Assembly: GCA_026120035.1 (NCBI GenBank)
Contig: JALRME010000013.1
Coordinates: 124,001 to 188,000, forward strand
Direction of reading: 5' to 3'
Length of the DNA: 64,000 nt
Origin: Coleophoma eucalyptorum
Taxonomy: Eukaryota > Ascomycota > Leotiomycetes > Helotiales > Dermateaceae
The notes under the pieces: generated by a model
Told to the model about the DNA's origin: nothing
The model's database searches: none
The model's input: the letters and a program-made list of their open reading frames with translations, nothing else
Part shown: positions 10,163 to 24,735 of the stretch, piece by piece
Layout of the letters: each line of letters begins with the position of its first letter
Position numbering within the stretch: position 1 is the stretch's first letter
Position numbers and translations under genes: made by a program

Positions 10163-10624
10163 TCATAACAACACCAAAATTTGTGAACGGGAAAACAGAA
10201 CTTCTGGGATGGCCCAAGGATAGAGGCACTTGTTGTGTTATTAGGTTTGCGGTGAAGTTTTGTTAGATTTGAGGACAGGAGTCTCAGGTCGCACTTTTTC
10301 TGGTCCATACTTTGGAACTTGTTGGATTGGATTATGAGCTCAAGATACAGATTTGAGCTTATTGAACAGAGAGAGCAGGAGTGGTAGACGACGAATTGCA
10401 TAGAAAAGAACGTGAGAAAATCTTCCCTTCACGAACACGACATGTTAGATATACCTTCGATTGTATGATAAATTCAAACTATGACCATATGAATATTCAC
10501 ATCCTATATAAGACTCAGCTTATTCTTCTTCACAATGATACTACTAACTAAACTTCTCCAATCTGATTCTATCCAGTGACCAAATACCTTCTCGACTATA
10601 AATAGCTACGTAAGTGGTGAAAGA
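10163..10624. other. Convergent intergenic region, AHC1-like / proton channel
   Basis: About 460 bp between two 3' ends, AT-rich, with no gene. Probably the two 3' UTRs. Confidence 0.5.
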
Positions 10625-11392
10625 TCAGAACTCCTCTTCATCACCAGCAGCTGCTTTCTTAGCCACAATCTCCTTCCTCAACTTCTCATTCTCAGCCTCC
10701 AACTGCTCAATCCGCAAAGTCAACCCATCCATCTGCTCCTCGGCACCGACACTGAACTCCTCAACGATCTTGAACACGCGCCATAATCGCAGCAAGATGA
10801 CCAAGGACGCGATTTCTTCCAATACACCATGCAAGAGTACGTCCACAATGAAACCAGCTAAGATTACTGTTGCATCGAAGCAGTGGAAGTAGGAGGAGAA
10901 ATAACTGTTTAATGGGTTTGTCACATGAGTAAAGAACTTTCGAAGTCCATATTTGCGGGGAAAGGGGGAGGGTACGAAAGGAAGGGAGAGAAAGAAAGGG
11001 AGAGAAAAAAGAGAAGAAATAAAAGAGAATGGGAGGAGAAGTATAGCTTACCTCCAACCAAAGGCCCAAATGTTGATGATCAATTCAACCAAGAACATCG
11101 AGCTGAAGATTAGACCGGCAATCCCTAGTCCATCGCGGGCATCGTCCCAGCCAGGTCCGCTGATATCGCCCTGGCACAGCGATAGGCTGATGACGATGTC
11201 CGCGAAGATGCCCAGCACGTCGAAGGTTACGAGACAGAGCACCAGGTAGTGTTGCGCTTTGGAGGAGAGGAAGGCTTGCGCCTTGTGCTGGATATAGTGG
11301 TAGATTCTAACATGTCGGCTATGCCTGGTTTCGGGGGAGGATTGGGAGGAATTGGTAGGGAGGAGCGTGGTGTTTTCTTCGTCGGTGGACAT
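10625..11392 (-). CDS. Voltage-gated proton channel (Hv1 family)
   Basis: Two exons, 11052-11392 and 10625-10904, giving 206 aa; the 147-nt intron joins FGW to SYFSSYFHCFDA in phase. The product is one four-helix voltage-sensor domain with no separate pore. S1 (LVTFDVLGIFADIVISL) carries the Asp equivalent to human Hv1 D112. S2 (MFLVELIINIWAFGW) has the conserved Glu, S3 (HCFDATVILAGFIVDV) has both Asp residues, and S4 (LLRLWRVFKIVEEF) has the RxWRxx motif with Lys in the third charge position. The C-terminus (about residues 160-200) is a predicted coiled coil ending DEEEF, as in dimeric Hv1 channels. Hv1 channels export protons from the cytosol across the plasma or organelle membrane on depolarisation. 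I chose the start MSTDEENTTLL at 11392; an upstream in-frame ATG at 11467 would add 25 residues. Confidence 0.88.
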
Positions 11393-12290
11393 TTTGAGCG
11401 ATGGATGAGCAAGGTGAGGGTTGAAGTCAAAATGGAGATTGTTCGAGTAGATGGGATGAGATGGCAATGAGCGAGGAAGTGATAGGGCTACAGCAAATTG
11501 CCTCTCTTGGCTTGAAAAACTATGATAATGATGCAGCGACGGCGAGGTTTGGAAAAAGCCTCGTCGTGGCTTGTCTTATCAGTTGTGGGGAGCATGAGGT
11601 GTACTGTACTGACGGTACAGTACTGTCTGTACCTATGGAGAGGCACCGAACTGGTTCGTGCTCTGGATTGACCAGGCCAGGGGCATTGTGGTGATTGCCA
11701 GCTTCACCAGCCACAAATTGGTGTAATGCGGGAAACCATAGTAAACATTTAGTTAAGAAGTCGGTATTCCAGGATCTACACCTAAGAGCTGCACCTGCCC
11801 CTCATTATATGTACAAGACTGTAAGACAGACGTTGATATGGCGGTTCTCCCCCAAAGTCTTGGCTCTTGGCATCATCGCCAACAAAGACCCGCTACAGAC
11901 GCTAGGTCGTTTTGCGCGAGATAGCAGCCTCGTCCTTGATATCCAATCTTCAGGCTTGGAGCATAATTTATCTCTCCTTTCTCTTTACAACATCGTATCC
12001 CTGAACGTTGGAGTTTGACCTTGTTTCTGGTACGTGCTTTCTTTTCTGCTCGCTGCGAGGTTGGCTTGCTGTCACTGCCGGTTTTCTTCTGCGGCCAGGG
12101 CGCAGACTTCGATTGACTTCTCGAGCGTCCTCGACCCAGCCTGACTTCGCGATCAGCTGTCAAGCTATATCTTCCGTTCTTACCGCAATAATTACTGACG
12201 GGTCAATCCGTAGCCTCTGTTCCCGGTATCTACGAGTCGAATTCACGCGCATTTTGCCAAAGTTCACGACTTTTAAGGCGTCCAGGAAAC
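11393..12290. promoter_or_regulatory. Divergent intergenic region, proton channel / Pab2-like
   Basis: About 900 bp between two divergent starts, so both promoters lie here. A perfect 9-bp inverted repeat with a 5-nt spacer lies at 11601-11623 (GTACTGTAC ... GTACAGTAC). The last 250 bp before the Pab2-like start are pyrimidine-rich and look like its leader. No other gene supported. Confidence 0.5.
11601..11623. promoter_or_regulatory. Perfect inverted repeat GTACTGTAC-N5-GTACAGTAC
   Basis: Two 9-bp arms are exact reverse complements around TGACG. The element lies about 210 bp upstream of the proton-channel start codon, a place that suits a dimeric transcription factor. The same GTACAGTAC arm recurs at 51190-51198, upstream of the aminodeoxychorismate-lyase-like gene. 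Confidence 0.7.
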
Positions 12291-13080
<790 letters not shown>

Positions 13081-13838
13081 GGCACGAATCGTCCATTGGG
13101 GAATTGGAAACCGTACGATAGACAGAAACATAAGCGATGACTTTTACTGGGACAAGGGAAAAGCATAGGATTGGGGGTTGTATCACCCTTCTAAAATATT
13201 CATGATACGGCGTTGATGATTCAATGAGCACGTGCCTTGGGGGAGAGTGTGCATTTACCCCCTGAAACCCGTTGATGTTACTTGCTCGCACACTCAAAAT
13301 GCGAACCTCTGATAAACCCGAGGTCTCTTGATCGAGACGGAGAAATAGACCCTCCTTTTTTGCTCTGATTTTTGGATTCTGACTGCAGGGCGTGTACAGC
13401 AAGCCTAAAAATACTTTTCGTCATTGATTTGAGCGGGAAGCGTCGAAAGCCTGGCCTCTGTCGTTTTAGCGTGGAGGGGAAAGTCGGTTTTGGAACCTCG
13501 TAAGAGAGCAGGCCCATTCTCGACATCCACATCGCTGTGTCGAGACTCACGATCGATCGACATAGTCCGCGATAGAACCCCAAATTGATGGCTTCGCTGC
13601 AATTTATAATCAGCGACCAATATATTTGAGCTTCTGTGGTCAGCCAAACCCAAACCACCTTTGCTGTGCGGTGCACGCAGCACAGCCACCCCAGTGACGA
13701 ACGAGCTGCCACTACCAACCTGACGAACCGTAACGACCTCACCTCCCCAGATTTTCCATCAAATAGTCCCTCTGCGATCGGGCTTGCAAGTGCCTCTTGC
13801 AACGACGACCTTACTACCATCGCTGGTCCTCATTCACC
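13081..13838. other. Intergenic region, Pab2-like / Rsp5-like
   Basis: About 760 bp holding the 3' UTR of the Pab2-like gene and the promoter and leader of the E3 ligase gene. A long minus-strand frame (13278-13820) has no domain and covers the promoter, so I do not call it. A small palindromic patch (gatcgatcgac) lies near 13552. Confidence 0.45.
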
Positions 13839-16622
<2,784 letters not shown>

Positions 16623-17953
16623 TTTGCTTTTGGTGGCATTTTTCGTGCTTTCTTTACCGGGTGTTTTTCTATACAGATTGGGTGGGGAGGCCACGCTTTC
16701 AACTTATGATCCGCGAGAGAGGAGGCAGGCATAGCCAACCACTTTTCGGTGGTGTATTGTTGTTTATCAAGACCATTGCAGCGTTGAGGCTTTGACACTT
16801 TCTTTGTTTTTCTGTCTGGTTTATTTTCCTTGCGGCAGGATTATCATCATCGTCATCAAAATACAAGCATAAAAGCCGAAAGCCTGTATGGGGAAGGCTG
16901 ATAAATTGAAAGTCGATGGAGCGATAAATAAATATACATGTATGTATGTATGTATGTCATGGGCGTGCATGCACGGGATAGATAAGGTAGGGAGTTTTTA
17001 CATAGTACTCTCATTTTCTCCATGACTTTTGAAATGAGTGTAGGCGCGGTGGGACAAGTGAAAGTGGAGAGGCGTTTAAGCTTATGAGCCTATCCACAAA
17101 CGATCTAGCCCTCACTCCTTCTCATATCCGCACGATGCTCAACTGCTCAACCCAATACCCTCCCAAATAAACCAATTTCAAGATGTGACTACGGGACTCT
17201 GGGCACACGTGCCGAGAATATATTCAGGACGTGTGCTTCGTCGCGCAGCGCGCAGCAATTCTTGCATGATGCGAGGCACTCCTATTGTCCACCCCTCCCT
17301 GGTAGCTGTCGCCCCGAATCGGATGACTACCGCCGCTAGTAATAGACGCAGGAGGTGGAGGTCGTGTCCAGAAATCTTACCATCGGATGGGTTGGTTGCT
17401 CGGCAACTGGACCATGCCATGTTACCAACTGTTTTGGGAGCCTTTGTCTCTGGACTTTCCATCCAATTGCGCGTTCGTAAATGGTGTCAGAACGGATAGG
17501 CTGCTGTACATTAAGAGGTCGACGGCTTGAGGGCGGAGGGAAGCAAGGTAGGATTTTCAATTACGAGCTACCGTGGTTGGGTCCTGTCAACAATCATCCC
17601 TCGACCGACCCTTTCCCTTCCTCCCCCCCGTAGCGGATGCATGGGCCACCTACCACTTACCACTTACTGAGTGCAATATGCAGCGCACTGTTTTCCTTCC
17701 CCCAGGATCCAATGGAGGAGCGGGAAAAAGCATAAAGGGTCCGGGATGGCCCTGATGTTGATTTGTCGCTTTTGTTTCTCTCGTCGCTGTGTACTCCTAT
17801 ACATACATACCAGTCCCAAACTCTATCGTCTTCTCTCCTGCTCATCTACCATCCCCCTTCCAATCCTCCTTCTCCCTTCAAGAACATCCCATACACGTTC
17901 CCACTCGAAACACATAGTGTACACGCGGTTCAAGGACTAAATACCCAGTCACC
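16623..17953. other. Intergenic region, E3 ligase / CFEM-like gene
   Basis: About 1.3 kb: 3' UTR of the E3 ligase gene followed by the promoter of the CFEM-like gene. A TATG tetranucleotide run lies at 16938-16958. The last 200 bp before 17954 are C/T rich (leader). Small frames on both strands near 17178-17560 show no domain. No gene seen. Confidence 0.5.
16938..16958. repeat. TATG tetranucleotide repeat
   Basis: About five copies of a TATG/ATGT unit in the 3' flank of the E3 ligase gene. Confidence 0.85.
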
Positions 17954-18565
17954 ATGTATTTCCCAACCCTTCTCCCCGTCTCCCTCCTCGCCTCTCTCGC
18001 AGTCGCGCAAACCTCCTACGCAGCCTCCACTTCTGTCTGCGCTGCTCAGCCCGTCCTCGAAGCCTGTCTCGCAAGCACCGAGGCCATTGCTGCCGGTTGC
18101 GCAACTACAGACTATGGATGCCTGTGCCAGAAATGGACGGATGTAGTCACGTACGTGTTTACCCCTACTTTCCACGTCCCATTATGAAAACTCCTACCTG
18201 CGATACGAACTCGAAAGACTAACGCGTCCCGCAGCTGTTTCCAACAATGCCCCAACGACAGCCGCTACGCCTCCATCTACAGCACGCAGCAGACCTACTG
18301 CGCTGACGCCAGCGTCTACACCTCGTCAACATCGAGCCTCGTCTCCGTGCACTCCTCTTCCGTCGCTGCTTCAACTACTGGCGCCGTAAATGCTGCGGCT
18401 ACTACTACATCTGGTGCTACGCACACCACGGGCTCATCTACCGGTACTTCTACAGGCTCTTCGGCATCGTCGAGCTCTACAAAGAATGCAGCCATGAGGG
18501 ATGTATGGGCTAATCCAGGTGGGGTTCTGGCTGCTGTTGCAGGTGTTGTCGGAGCTCTGCTTTGA
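17954..18565 (+). CDS. CFEM-like Cys-rich GPI-anchored cell-surface protein
   Basis: Two exons, 17954-18150 and 18235-18565, giving 175 aa; the 84-nt intron joins VVT to CFQQC in phase. A signal peptide (MYFPTLLPVSLLASLAVAQ) is followed by a domain with eight Cys spaced C-x8-C-x10-C-x6-C-x-C-x8-C-x3-C-x16-C. The middle (ATTDYGCLC) has the Asp and CxC of CFEM domains, but the first Cys pair is wider than the usual C-x3-C. A Ser/Thr-rich stalk (about residues 100-150) and a hydrophobic C-terminus (GGVLAAVAGVVGALL) without basic tail indicate GPI anchoring. CFEM proteins act in haem/iron uptake, adhesion or host interaction; which applies here is not shown. Confidence 0.82.
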
Positions 18566-19578
18566 GGGGATATGTGGTGACCAAAGATTAGGAAACTTGG
18601 TTTTGTCTTGTATTGGTTTCAATTATTGTAACCATTTTTTTGAGCGCAGCGGATATTGAATCTTTCTAGTTAATCATTGGGGGAGGGGGTGTTTGCTCTA
18701 GGAAGCATTCATAGCAGATGCAAAATGGAGGATGGAGGATCGCCGTGCTGTGAGAAGGCAGGGGACTGAATCAAGAAGAGCTGTAATTAGGAAAATAGTA
18801 ATACTACAAATCAATTTAGTCACTTGACTGGTGCGTGATTACATACATGATTCGGTTGGTGGTTTGTTGAGAAATTCTGACATTTCATAACGGTGGGGGA
18901 GCAATTTGCTCATAGACTTGTGCTTCATTTGCGACGGTGTCAAATAAGTAACTTCAATAGCCATCATTTAATGGCCGTCGAGCCTACTTCGAACTACTTT
19001 CTCTAGACTTCTATGTGACGCCGGCTCAAAGCTGTTAGCACCGCGGCCACCCTGAGTATCTGCTTCAAATTGACTTTGAATGAACTCTAAACTTACCGGC
19101 GAGTGAAGAACCCAATATATATATACATATATACCTATAGTTTTTCTAGAGGTTATTGCGTCATCATGCGCATCCTTGTCCATGGCTGGAAGAGAGAAAC
19201 AATGGCGTCGTATTATGTCAAGACGAGGAGAAACCCGTCGCTTAATTTTAAGAAATAGCCGGGCTATCTAAGTGGCTCACGTCACAAGTCGATACTTCGG
19301 CCTCTACATTATTTCACTAGTTTGAGAGACGGTGCAATATACTCTGGTAATCCATCTCGATAGCTCTTGGTATTACTTGTAACCCTTCGTACTTTCCTTA
19401 CTCTGTCTCTTTTATACTTTCTTCCAAACCTAGGTAGGTTTCGTAATATGATAAGCACCAGCGTCCTTCGTTTATAATACATACATATATAGCATCTCAT
19501 CAACTTTCGAACACTTCCATTAGTCTTACTCTTCAATATAAAGCTCAATAAATAATACCACAGCTTCATTCAACAACC
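18566..19578. other. AT-rich intergenic region
   Basis: About 1 kb, increasingly AT-rich from 18850. It includes an AT-dinucleotide patch near 19114-19135 (atatatatatacatatatac). No gene is supported. The last 80 bp should be the leader of the 2EXR gene at 19579. Confidence 0.45.
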
Positions 19579-20343
19579 ATGAACCAACACCAGCTCACCA
19601 AAACGCCAACCTCAGCACCCACGCTGGCCTCACCAATGCAGGCTTCCGAAGCAAGCACAGCAGCAAGCCTAGCTCTCTTCCAACACGAACTCATCGACCC
19701 TTCCCAATCGCTCACCTACCAAGACCTCCATCTCTTCGCAACCATCCCAGCCGAGCTCCGGCTTCGCATCTGGCGCTGCTCCCTACCTCGCGGAGAATGC
19801 GCCAACATGCCCAAGGCCGGAGTTCAAGACCGTGGCCCGCACACACGGGGCCTGAAGCGTCCTCTGGCACTATCAGTGAATCGCGAGAGCCGCTACGAAG
19901 CCCTGCGGCACTTCGTCGTTGTCCCGTGGGTGCGCAAGCGCTGGTTCGAGTCCTGCCTGTGGACGCTGTATCTGCCGACCGCGCCCCGCGACGATTTCTG
20001 GAATGGCTGCCGCGTCGGCATCTTCTGGAATGGGTGCCTGGAGTGGATCGTCACCTCGCAGCGGGGTTGTGACTTCATGATCGAGATGACGAGTCGGCGG
20101 CATAGGCAGATCGGCATCAGACGCATCACGCTGTTTGGGTTGGCATACTCGTCGAGGTGGATTGGCGAGGGGGAGGTGGGCTGGACTTTCGTCGCTAAGT
20201 TTCCTCACTTGGAGGCGGTTAGCTTCGTGGGCTACCCGATGGATATAGGTGCTGATGAGTTTAAGAGCCGGCTTGTTGGGTTTTTTGAGGATTGGAAGAA
20301 GAGAGATCCTTATGTGCGGGTGCCGGAGATTGAGTGCAAATGA
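19579..20343 (+). CDS. 2EXR-domain protein
   Basis: Single-exon 254-aa protein. After a Thr/Ser/Ala-rich N-terminus, the 2EXR hallmark begins at about residue 50: LFATIPAELRLRIWRCSL, then the second conserved block LALSVNRESRYEALRHF. 2EXR proteins are a large, fungal-expanded family resembling F-box helices; their biochemical role is unknown. The coding region is GC-rich compared with its AT-rich flanks. A second member lies at 22227-23033, and the two do not look like a recent duplicate. Confidence 0.8.
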   Translation: MNQHQLTKTPTSAPTLASPMQASEASTAASLALFQHELIDPSQSLTYQDLHLFATIPAELRLRIWRCSLPRGECANMPKAGVQDRGPHTRGLKRPLALSVNRESRYEALRHFVVVPWVRKRWFESCLWTLYLPTAPRDDFWNGCRVGIFWNGCLEWIVTSQRGCDFMIEMTSRRHRQIGIRRITLFGLAYSSRWIGEGEVGWTFVAKFPHLEAVSFVGYPMDIGADEFKSRLVGFFEDWKKRDPYVRVPEIECK

Positions 20344-22226
20344 GTCTGCGTAAGGTGAACTTCTTTTGTTGATGTTTATTACAAGTCACCCCTGACAACG
20401 AAATTATGACTATGACAGCAAAAGAGTTGTTTTTTCGTGATTCATATAGGTTCGTGATCCCTTCAGAGGAGAGTTGTTCCAATCTTTGCTATAGCCACAA
20501 GAAATTTGCGAATTTCTCTAATAGCTTTCTAGCCTTTGTCTAGTCGAGCTTATGTATGATCACTTGTACATGAGAAACTTTGAATGAAACGTTGAATACC
20601 TAGCTATAACATTCAAAAGTGGCATCTCTAAGAGAATTGCGAACTTTGAGCGAGGTGTGTACTTGTGCTTACATGGAGTGAACACATTCCTTGTGTCTTC
20701 GTTAGTCCATCCTCAAATCTCCAAAGGGCAGGATATATAGATGCTGCAGCCTTCCTTTCCCTTCATTTAAGTCAATGTATACTAATATGTATCACCTTGG
20801 CCAGTAAGTGTTTGTCTCATTCTTTTGAAATGATCACCAACTGTGACTTTGAATGGCCTTAGTTACGGCGAGGGATCTTTGTCATGACACTCTCGCTTAA
20901 AAGTTTGCTACGAAATTCCGTGAATGCTCTTCTGGCTCTATATTGGCATCTCAATCTTGAGAGGGCCATCTAAATCACTGTGTTGACTACAACTCATAGA
21001 CTGGTTGCCAAGTAATATATGCATATGGCTACTTAGATGATTAGCAGCTAGATATAATCAGCTTGCGGAATGAGTGGATAGCATTGATATATCTCAGAGC
21101 TATGTTAACCCCTGCAGAATGCCATCCAGGTAATTTATATGATCTATGTGTTCTGACGCCCCGAGTTCTAAAGGCAGCCTTCAAAGAAAACCGGTTGGTA
21201 CTGCGAAGTATTTCATAGCTAAGCTGTTGAGCTTTTGCCGGAGGGCCCGGCCTCTCTACAAAAGAAGGCAAGAAGGTTGTGGCAGCCTTTGCGGCACTAC
21301 TCTATATAACCAAATAAGCCGGTTTTGTTCTGAAGCTCAGGAAAAGGCGCCCATCTGGCTAGATGGGTCAGGTCAAATTTCTGAAGCTTGGAGGAAAACG
21401 GGATAGAATCAACTGGTCACCAAGAGGATGTAAGCAGAAACGACAAAATCGACAACTGCTGAACCTCTTTTTTGCCTTTTTTTAATACTCTTTCTAAGAT
21501 TATGTTTGTGGAGTCCCCCTTAGGTGAGGATATATTCTTTTTGGCGGTGATTTGGCTGTGTTTTGGCTTTGATTGATTTTGTTTTATTTAAAAAAAAAAG
21601 GACTTAGCTTGGAATTTATTAATTCCATTGCTCTCTTAGAACCTTGTGTCACCTTATAATTTAGGTCCTTGTTTTCTAGCGCCTCTTGATTCTCATGCCC
21701 ATATAGCCTCTACATCGATGATGCAAGCCTTGAATGCCTGAGAACTACGGATCTATGTTGACAACCTTATGGCCTACAAAAACCAAGCTCTCACATCCAC
21801 ACTCACAACAGATCTTCAATCACTCCTCTCTCAAAAAGCAACGCCATTTCTGCATACAGACTGACTTCGCCCCTTTGTTGTTTTCCAAGAGCAACAACGT
21901 CCACAACAAAGCCACAAGTTCTGAAATCACGTTGATGTAAGATCGAAGTTGAGGTATGATCTCCGAGCTGGTCAATGATGGATAAGTAGTACTGCTGATT
22001 CTACAGCGCAAATCTAGCAGTATTCAAACTTTAGATCTCTTCTTGACTTCAACCTCAATAAACCAAAACAAGACGACAACCATAGGACAGGACTTGTTCT
22101 CTCTCACGCCGTCATTTGAGAACGGCAACCTCTTCATCATGAATTTGAAGGCGCGCACACTGTTACAAGCTCGAGGATTGAAATTCAGCGAGGAGGTAAA
22201 TCTTAACACCCTCTCATACAAGCGCA
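20344..22226. other. AT-rich gene-free block between two 2EXR genes
   Basis: About 1.9 kb with many stops in all frames, AT-rich, with a poly-A run near 21590-21599. No domain, terminal repeat or splice structure recognised. It may be degraded transposon sequence, but nothing in it proves that. Confidence 0.4.
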
Positions 22227-23033
22227 ATGCTAATATTAAATTACATGAAGGATCTAGAGCTATACCGCATAGCAAAGACAAAACCAACCCCGCGCTCAAG
22301 CATCAGAGATGGACCAACTTCGCACCTTGATTCTACCCATTCCTTATTGTGCTACGATGATCAACTTATAGGACCTCAGGACCTGCTTACCTTCTTCATC
22401 CAATTCGCTAAGCTCCCAGTTGAGGTCCGCTGTATGATCTGGCGAGACACATTCACCGACCAAAAGCGCATCTTCAATCTTGCTTGTAACCAGATCGCGA
22501 ACATGGGCCAGATACAACATGTCAATACCTTCAAGCCTGTCACCCTCCACGTCAACCAAGAGAGTCGTAATGAGACGCTTAAGCATTATTACCTCCTCCG
22601 GTTCCGCCCGGACACTCACCGCAGCCCGATCTACATCAACCCCTTCATCGATCTCCTTGCCATCTCCAGCTACTACCTAGCAACCCATAACGACTTCCGT
22701 ATCACGATGAGGAAGATGCATGCGAGACATCCAGACGTCTTCCGCAAGGCCACGTCCCTTGTGCTCCGCGACGTAATCCCCGGAGGCAGACCACTGCTGA
22801 ACTATTACCAACAACGTTGGATGCCAGAGCGTGCGTGGTTCTTCACGTACTTCACCAATCTGGGTGAGATTCGTTTCGAAATAGAGAAATACACTACTCT
22901 CTTCGCGGTCGTAGCTTGGCGCGGAATGAGGGAGAAGTTGCTGGATTTCTACCGGATGCGCCAGCAAGCCAACCCTGAAATTTCTGTGCCACGAGTCGTC
23001 ATCTATCTCAAATGGCTAGAGCTGGAATGTTGA
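22227..23033 (+). CDS. 2EXR-domain protein
   Basis: Single-exon frame of 268 aa, from the ATG at 22227 (an in-frame ATG at 22245 is equally likely). The 2EXR first block is FFIQFAKLPVEVRCMIWRD near residue 58, and the second is VTLHVNQESRNETLKHYYLL near residue 106. The rest has the usual region with aromatic and basic residues and a short C-terminal tail ending KWLELEC. The first 50 residues are poorly conserved in style, so an upstream exon cannot be excluded; another frame (22043-22330) overlaps the start but shows no domain. Function of the family is unknown. Convergent with the iron-type alcohol dehydrogenase gene. Confidence 0.75.
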   Translation: MLILNYMKDLELYRIAKTKPTPRSSIRDGPTSHLDSTHSLLCYDDQLIGPQDLLTFFIQFAKLPVEVRCMIWRDTFTDQKRIFNLACNQIANMGQIQHVNTFKPVTLHVNQESRNETLKHYYLLRFRPDTHRSPIYINPFIDLLAISSYYLATHNDFRITMRKMHARHPDVFRKATSLVLRDVIPGGRPLLNYYQQRWMPERAWFFTYFTNLGEIRFEIEKYTTLFAVVAWRGMREKLLDFYRMRQQANPEISVPRVVIYLKWLELEC

Positions 23034-23434
23034 GGAAAACGTTTTGGTTTGTATCGTGTAGACAATATTAGGATTCTACTAGGTACAGGGCGAGTACTGC
23101 CCATGGGCGTCACCTTGGGTCGGCATAGTGATACTGATAAATCAGTTAAGCCAGTATTCCACTCTTTGTTACTATTCGAGCATTGAATTAAGATCTGAAA
23201 ACTTTTGCGGGGGTGGCTTGGTCTAGCTGAAGGATGTCTGACTGTTAAACGGCTGTGGTGGCTCTTCAAATGAAGTTGCTGCAGAACAAGTTAAGCGACG
23301 AGCAACTCTTGGCGTAAGTATACTTCATGCTAGACATTTAGAAGGCGCAGTCTCCCCTGAAATACAAATAATTGATTGATATTTCACCAAAGTGGTATGA
23401 ACAAAGCCTATTCTGTCTTAAACCATGCGGTATC
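23034..23434. other. Convergent intergenic region, 2EXR / iron-ADH
   Basis: About 400 bp between convergent 3' ends. No gene or repeat recognised. Confidence 0.5.
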
Positions 23435-24735
23435 TTACAAGTTGCTTTTATCGTCCCCAACGACCATCTCAAGTACCTCTAAAACCTGCTCCTTCTTCAT
23501 GAGAGGTACAGGATTTGTTGGCAACCATCGATCCTTCAAGCAATTCTCGGCAAGGGTATCGAGTGCATCTCTTCCAACCCCAACATCCTTCAGGCTTCTT
23601 GGCATTCCGAGCTCCCTAATGACAGCATCAAGTACATCTCCCCCATCAGCAGTTTCCTTGGATAACCCTCTTGCCGTCAGGACCTTCTCGACAGTTGGCT
23701 CAGCCCAGAATATATTGATTACTTTCCTTTGATTCCATTTGACTTTCTCGTCGCCATGCTTAAAGTTGTATTTCAGAATCGCTGGAAGCATGATACAGCT
23801 CGTCTCCCCATGCCCTACTCCCAAGGGACCGAGTTGATGGCCAATGCCGTGGCTCCCACCCATTGGCACGCCATGTTCAATAGCGCCCATCGCATCGACC
23901 ATACCAAGGAATTCATTCAGCCGTGCTTCCTCGTCGTTCCAATTCACCTTGGTTATGAGTAGGTTTGGCACGAGCAATTTCAAGCCAGCGCCAAAGCCCC
24001 TGTCAGTCTCTGCACTTGCTTTTGGATGAGTGGAACATAGTCCCTCGACGCAGTGATCGACAGCTCGAATACCAGTCGATAGCCAGATCTGAGCTGGTGT
24101 GGTGATGCTCAAGGCTGGGTCGAGTATTATGAGATCCGCCCCCATTGAGGGATGAGCGAAGCTTTTCTTGTGGTTTGTTCTCTTATCCGTGGCACCAGCA
24201 AATGGTGAGAACTCGCCGCCAGACAGCGAAGTAGGAATGTTGATGATGGGGATTTCGCAGGGTTTAACATCAGGTGTCTTTGCATCTGCCGTCAACTTTT
24301 CAAGATCGTCCTCCACAGAAGCACCATTTGCAAGAGCCTGTTCTCATGACTTAGTCATCCATCTGCTATGAGGGAAGTCACACTTACAAACGAAATTACT
24401 TTGGCGCCATCTGTCAGTGATCCAGCACCCAGAGTAACAATGAGATCCGCTTGTTTTTCCTTTAAGTCTCTAATAATGTCGAGTACGTCATCCCAGGGCG
24501 TGTGCGGCTTGATACCCTTTCTCACCCCAACTATCTTGTCACCCAGGGCTTTCTGCAAGGCTGTAAAGTTATCTGTCTTGCTGATGGAGTTGGATACTAT
24601 AACATAGACTTTTGATGCATGGAAAGTGTTTGCAACATGGTGGGCCGTCGCTGCTGGGAAAGCAATGCCGGTTGATATGTGTGGCTTGGTCTTTGGTGGG
24701 AAAGCAGGACGGTATGATTCTCCTTCGGCAGCCAT
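23435..24735 (-). CDS. Iron-containing alcohol dehydrogenase family protein
   Basis: Two exons, 24388-24735 and 23435-24337, giving 416 aa; the 50-nt intron joins KVISF to ALANGASVED. The N-terminal nucleotide-binding half has the LIVTLGAGSLTDGAK stretch (GGGS-like turn). The C-terminal helical half has the metal-site sequence: Asp in GADLIILDPAL, His in RAVDHCVEG, and the cluster GGSHGIGHQLGPLGVGHG, giving the one-Asp, three-His pattern of group III dehydrogenases. Related enzymes include maleylacetate reductases and yeast Adh4; the sequence does not say which substrate is used. It is likely an NAD(P)H-dependent reductase in the cytosol. It starts at the ATG at 24735, diverging from tryptophanyl-tRNA synthetase with a shared 5' region of about 650 bp. 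Confidence 0.88.

Noticed and set aside
13278..13820. 180-aa minus-strand frame between the Pab2-like and E3 ligase genes
   Set aside because: It covers the expected promoter and leader of the E3 ligase gene and has no domain.
22043..22330. 95-aa frame overlapping the start of the second 2EXR gene
   Set aside because: Different phase from the 2EXR frame and no recognisable motif.
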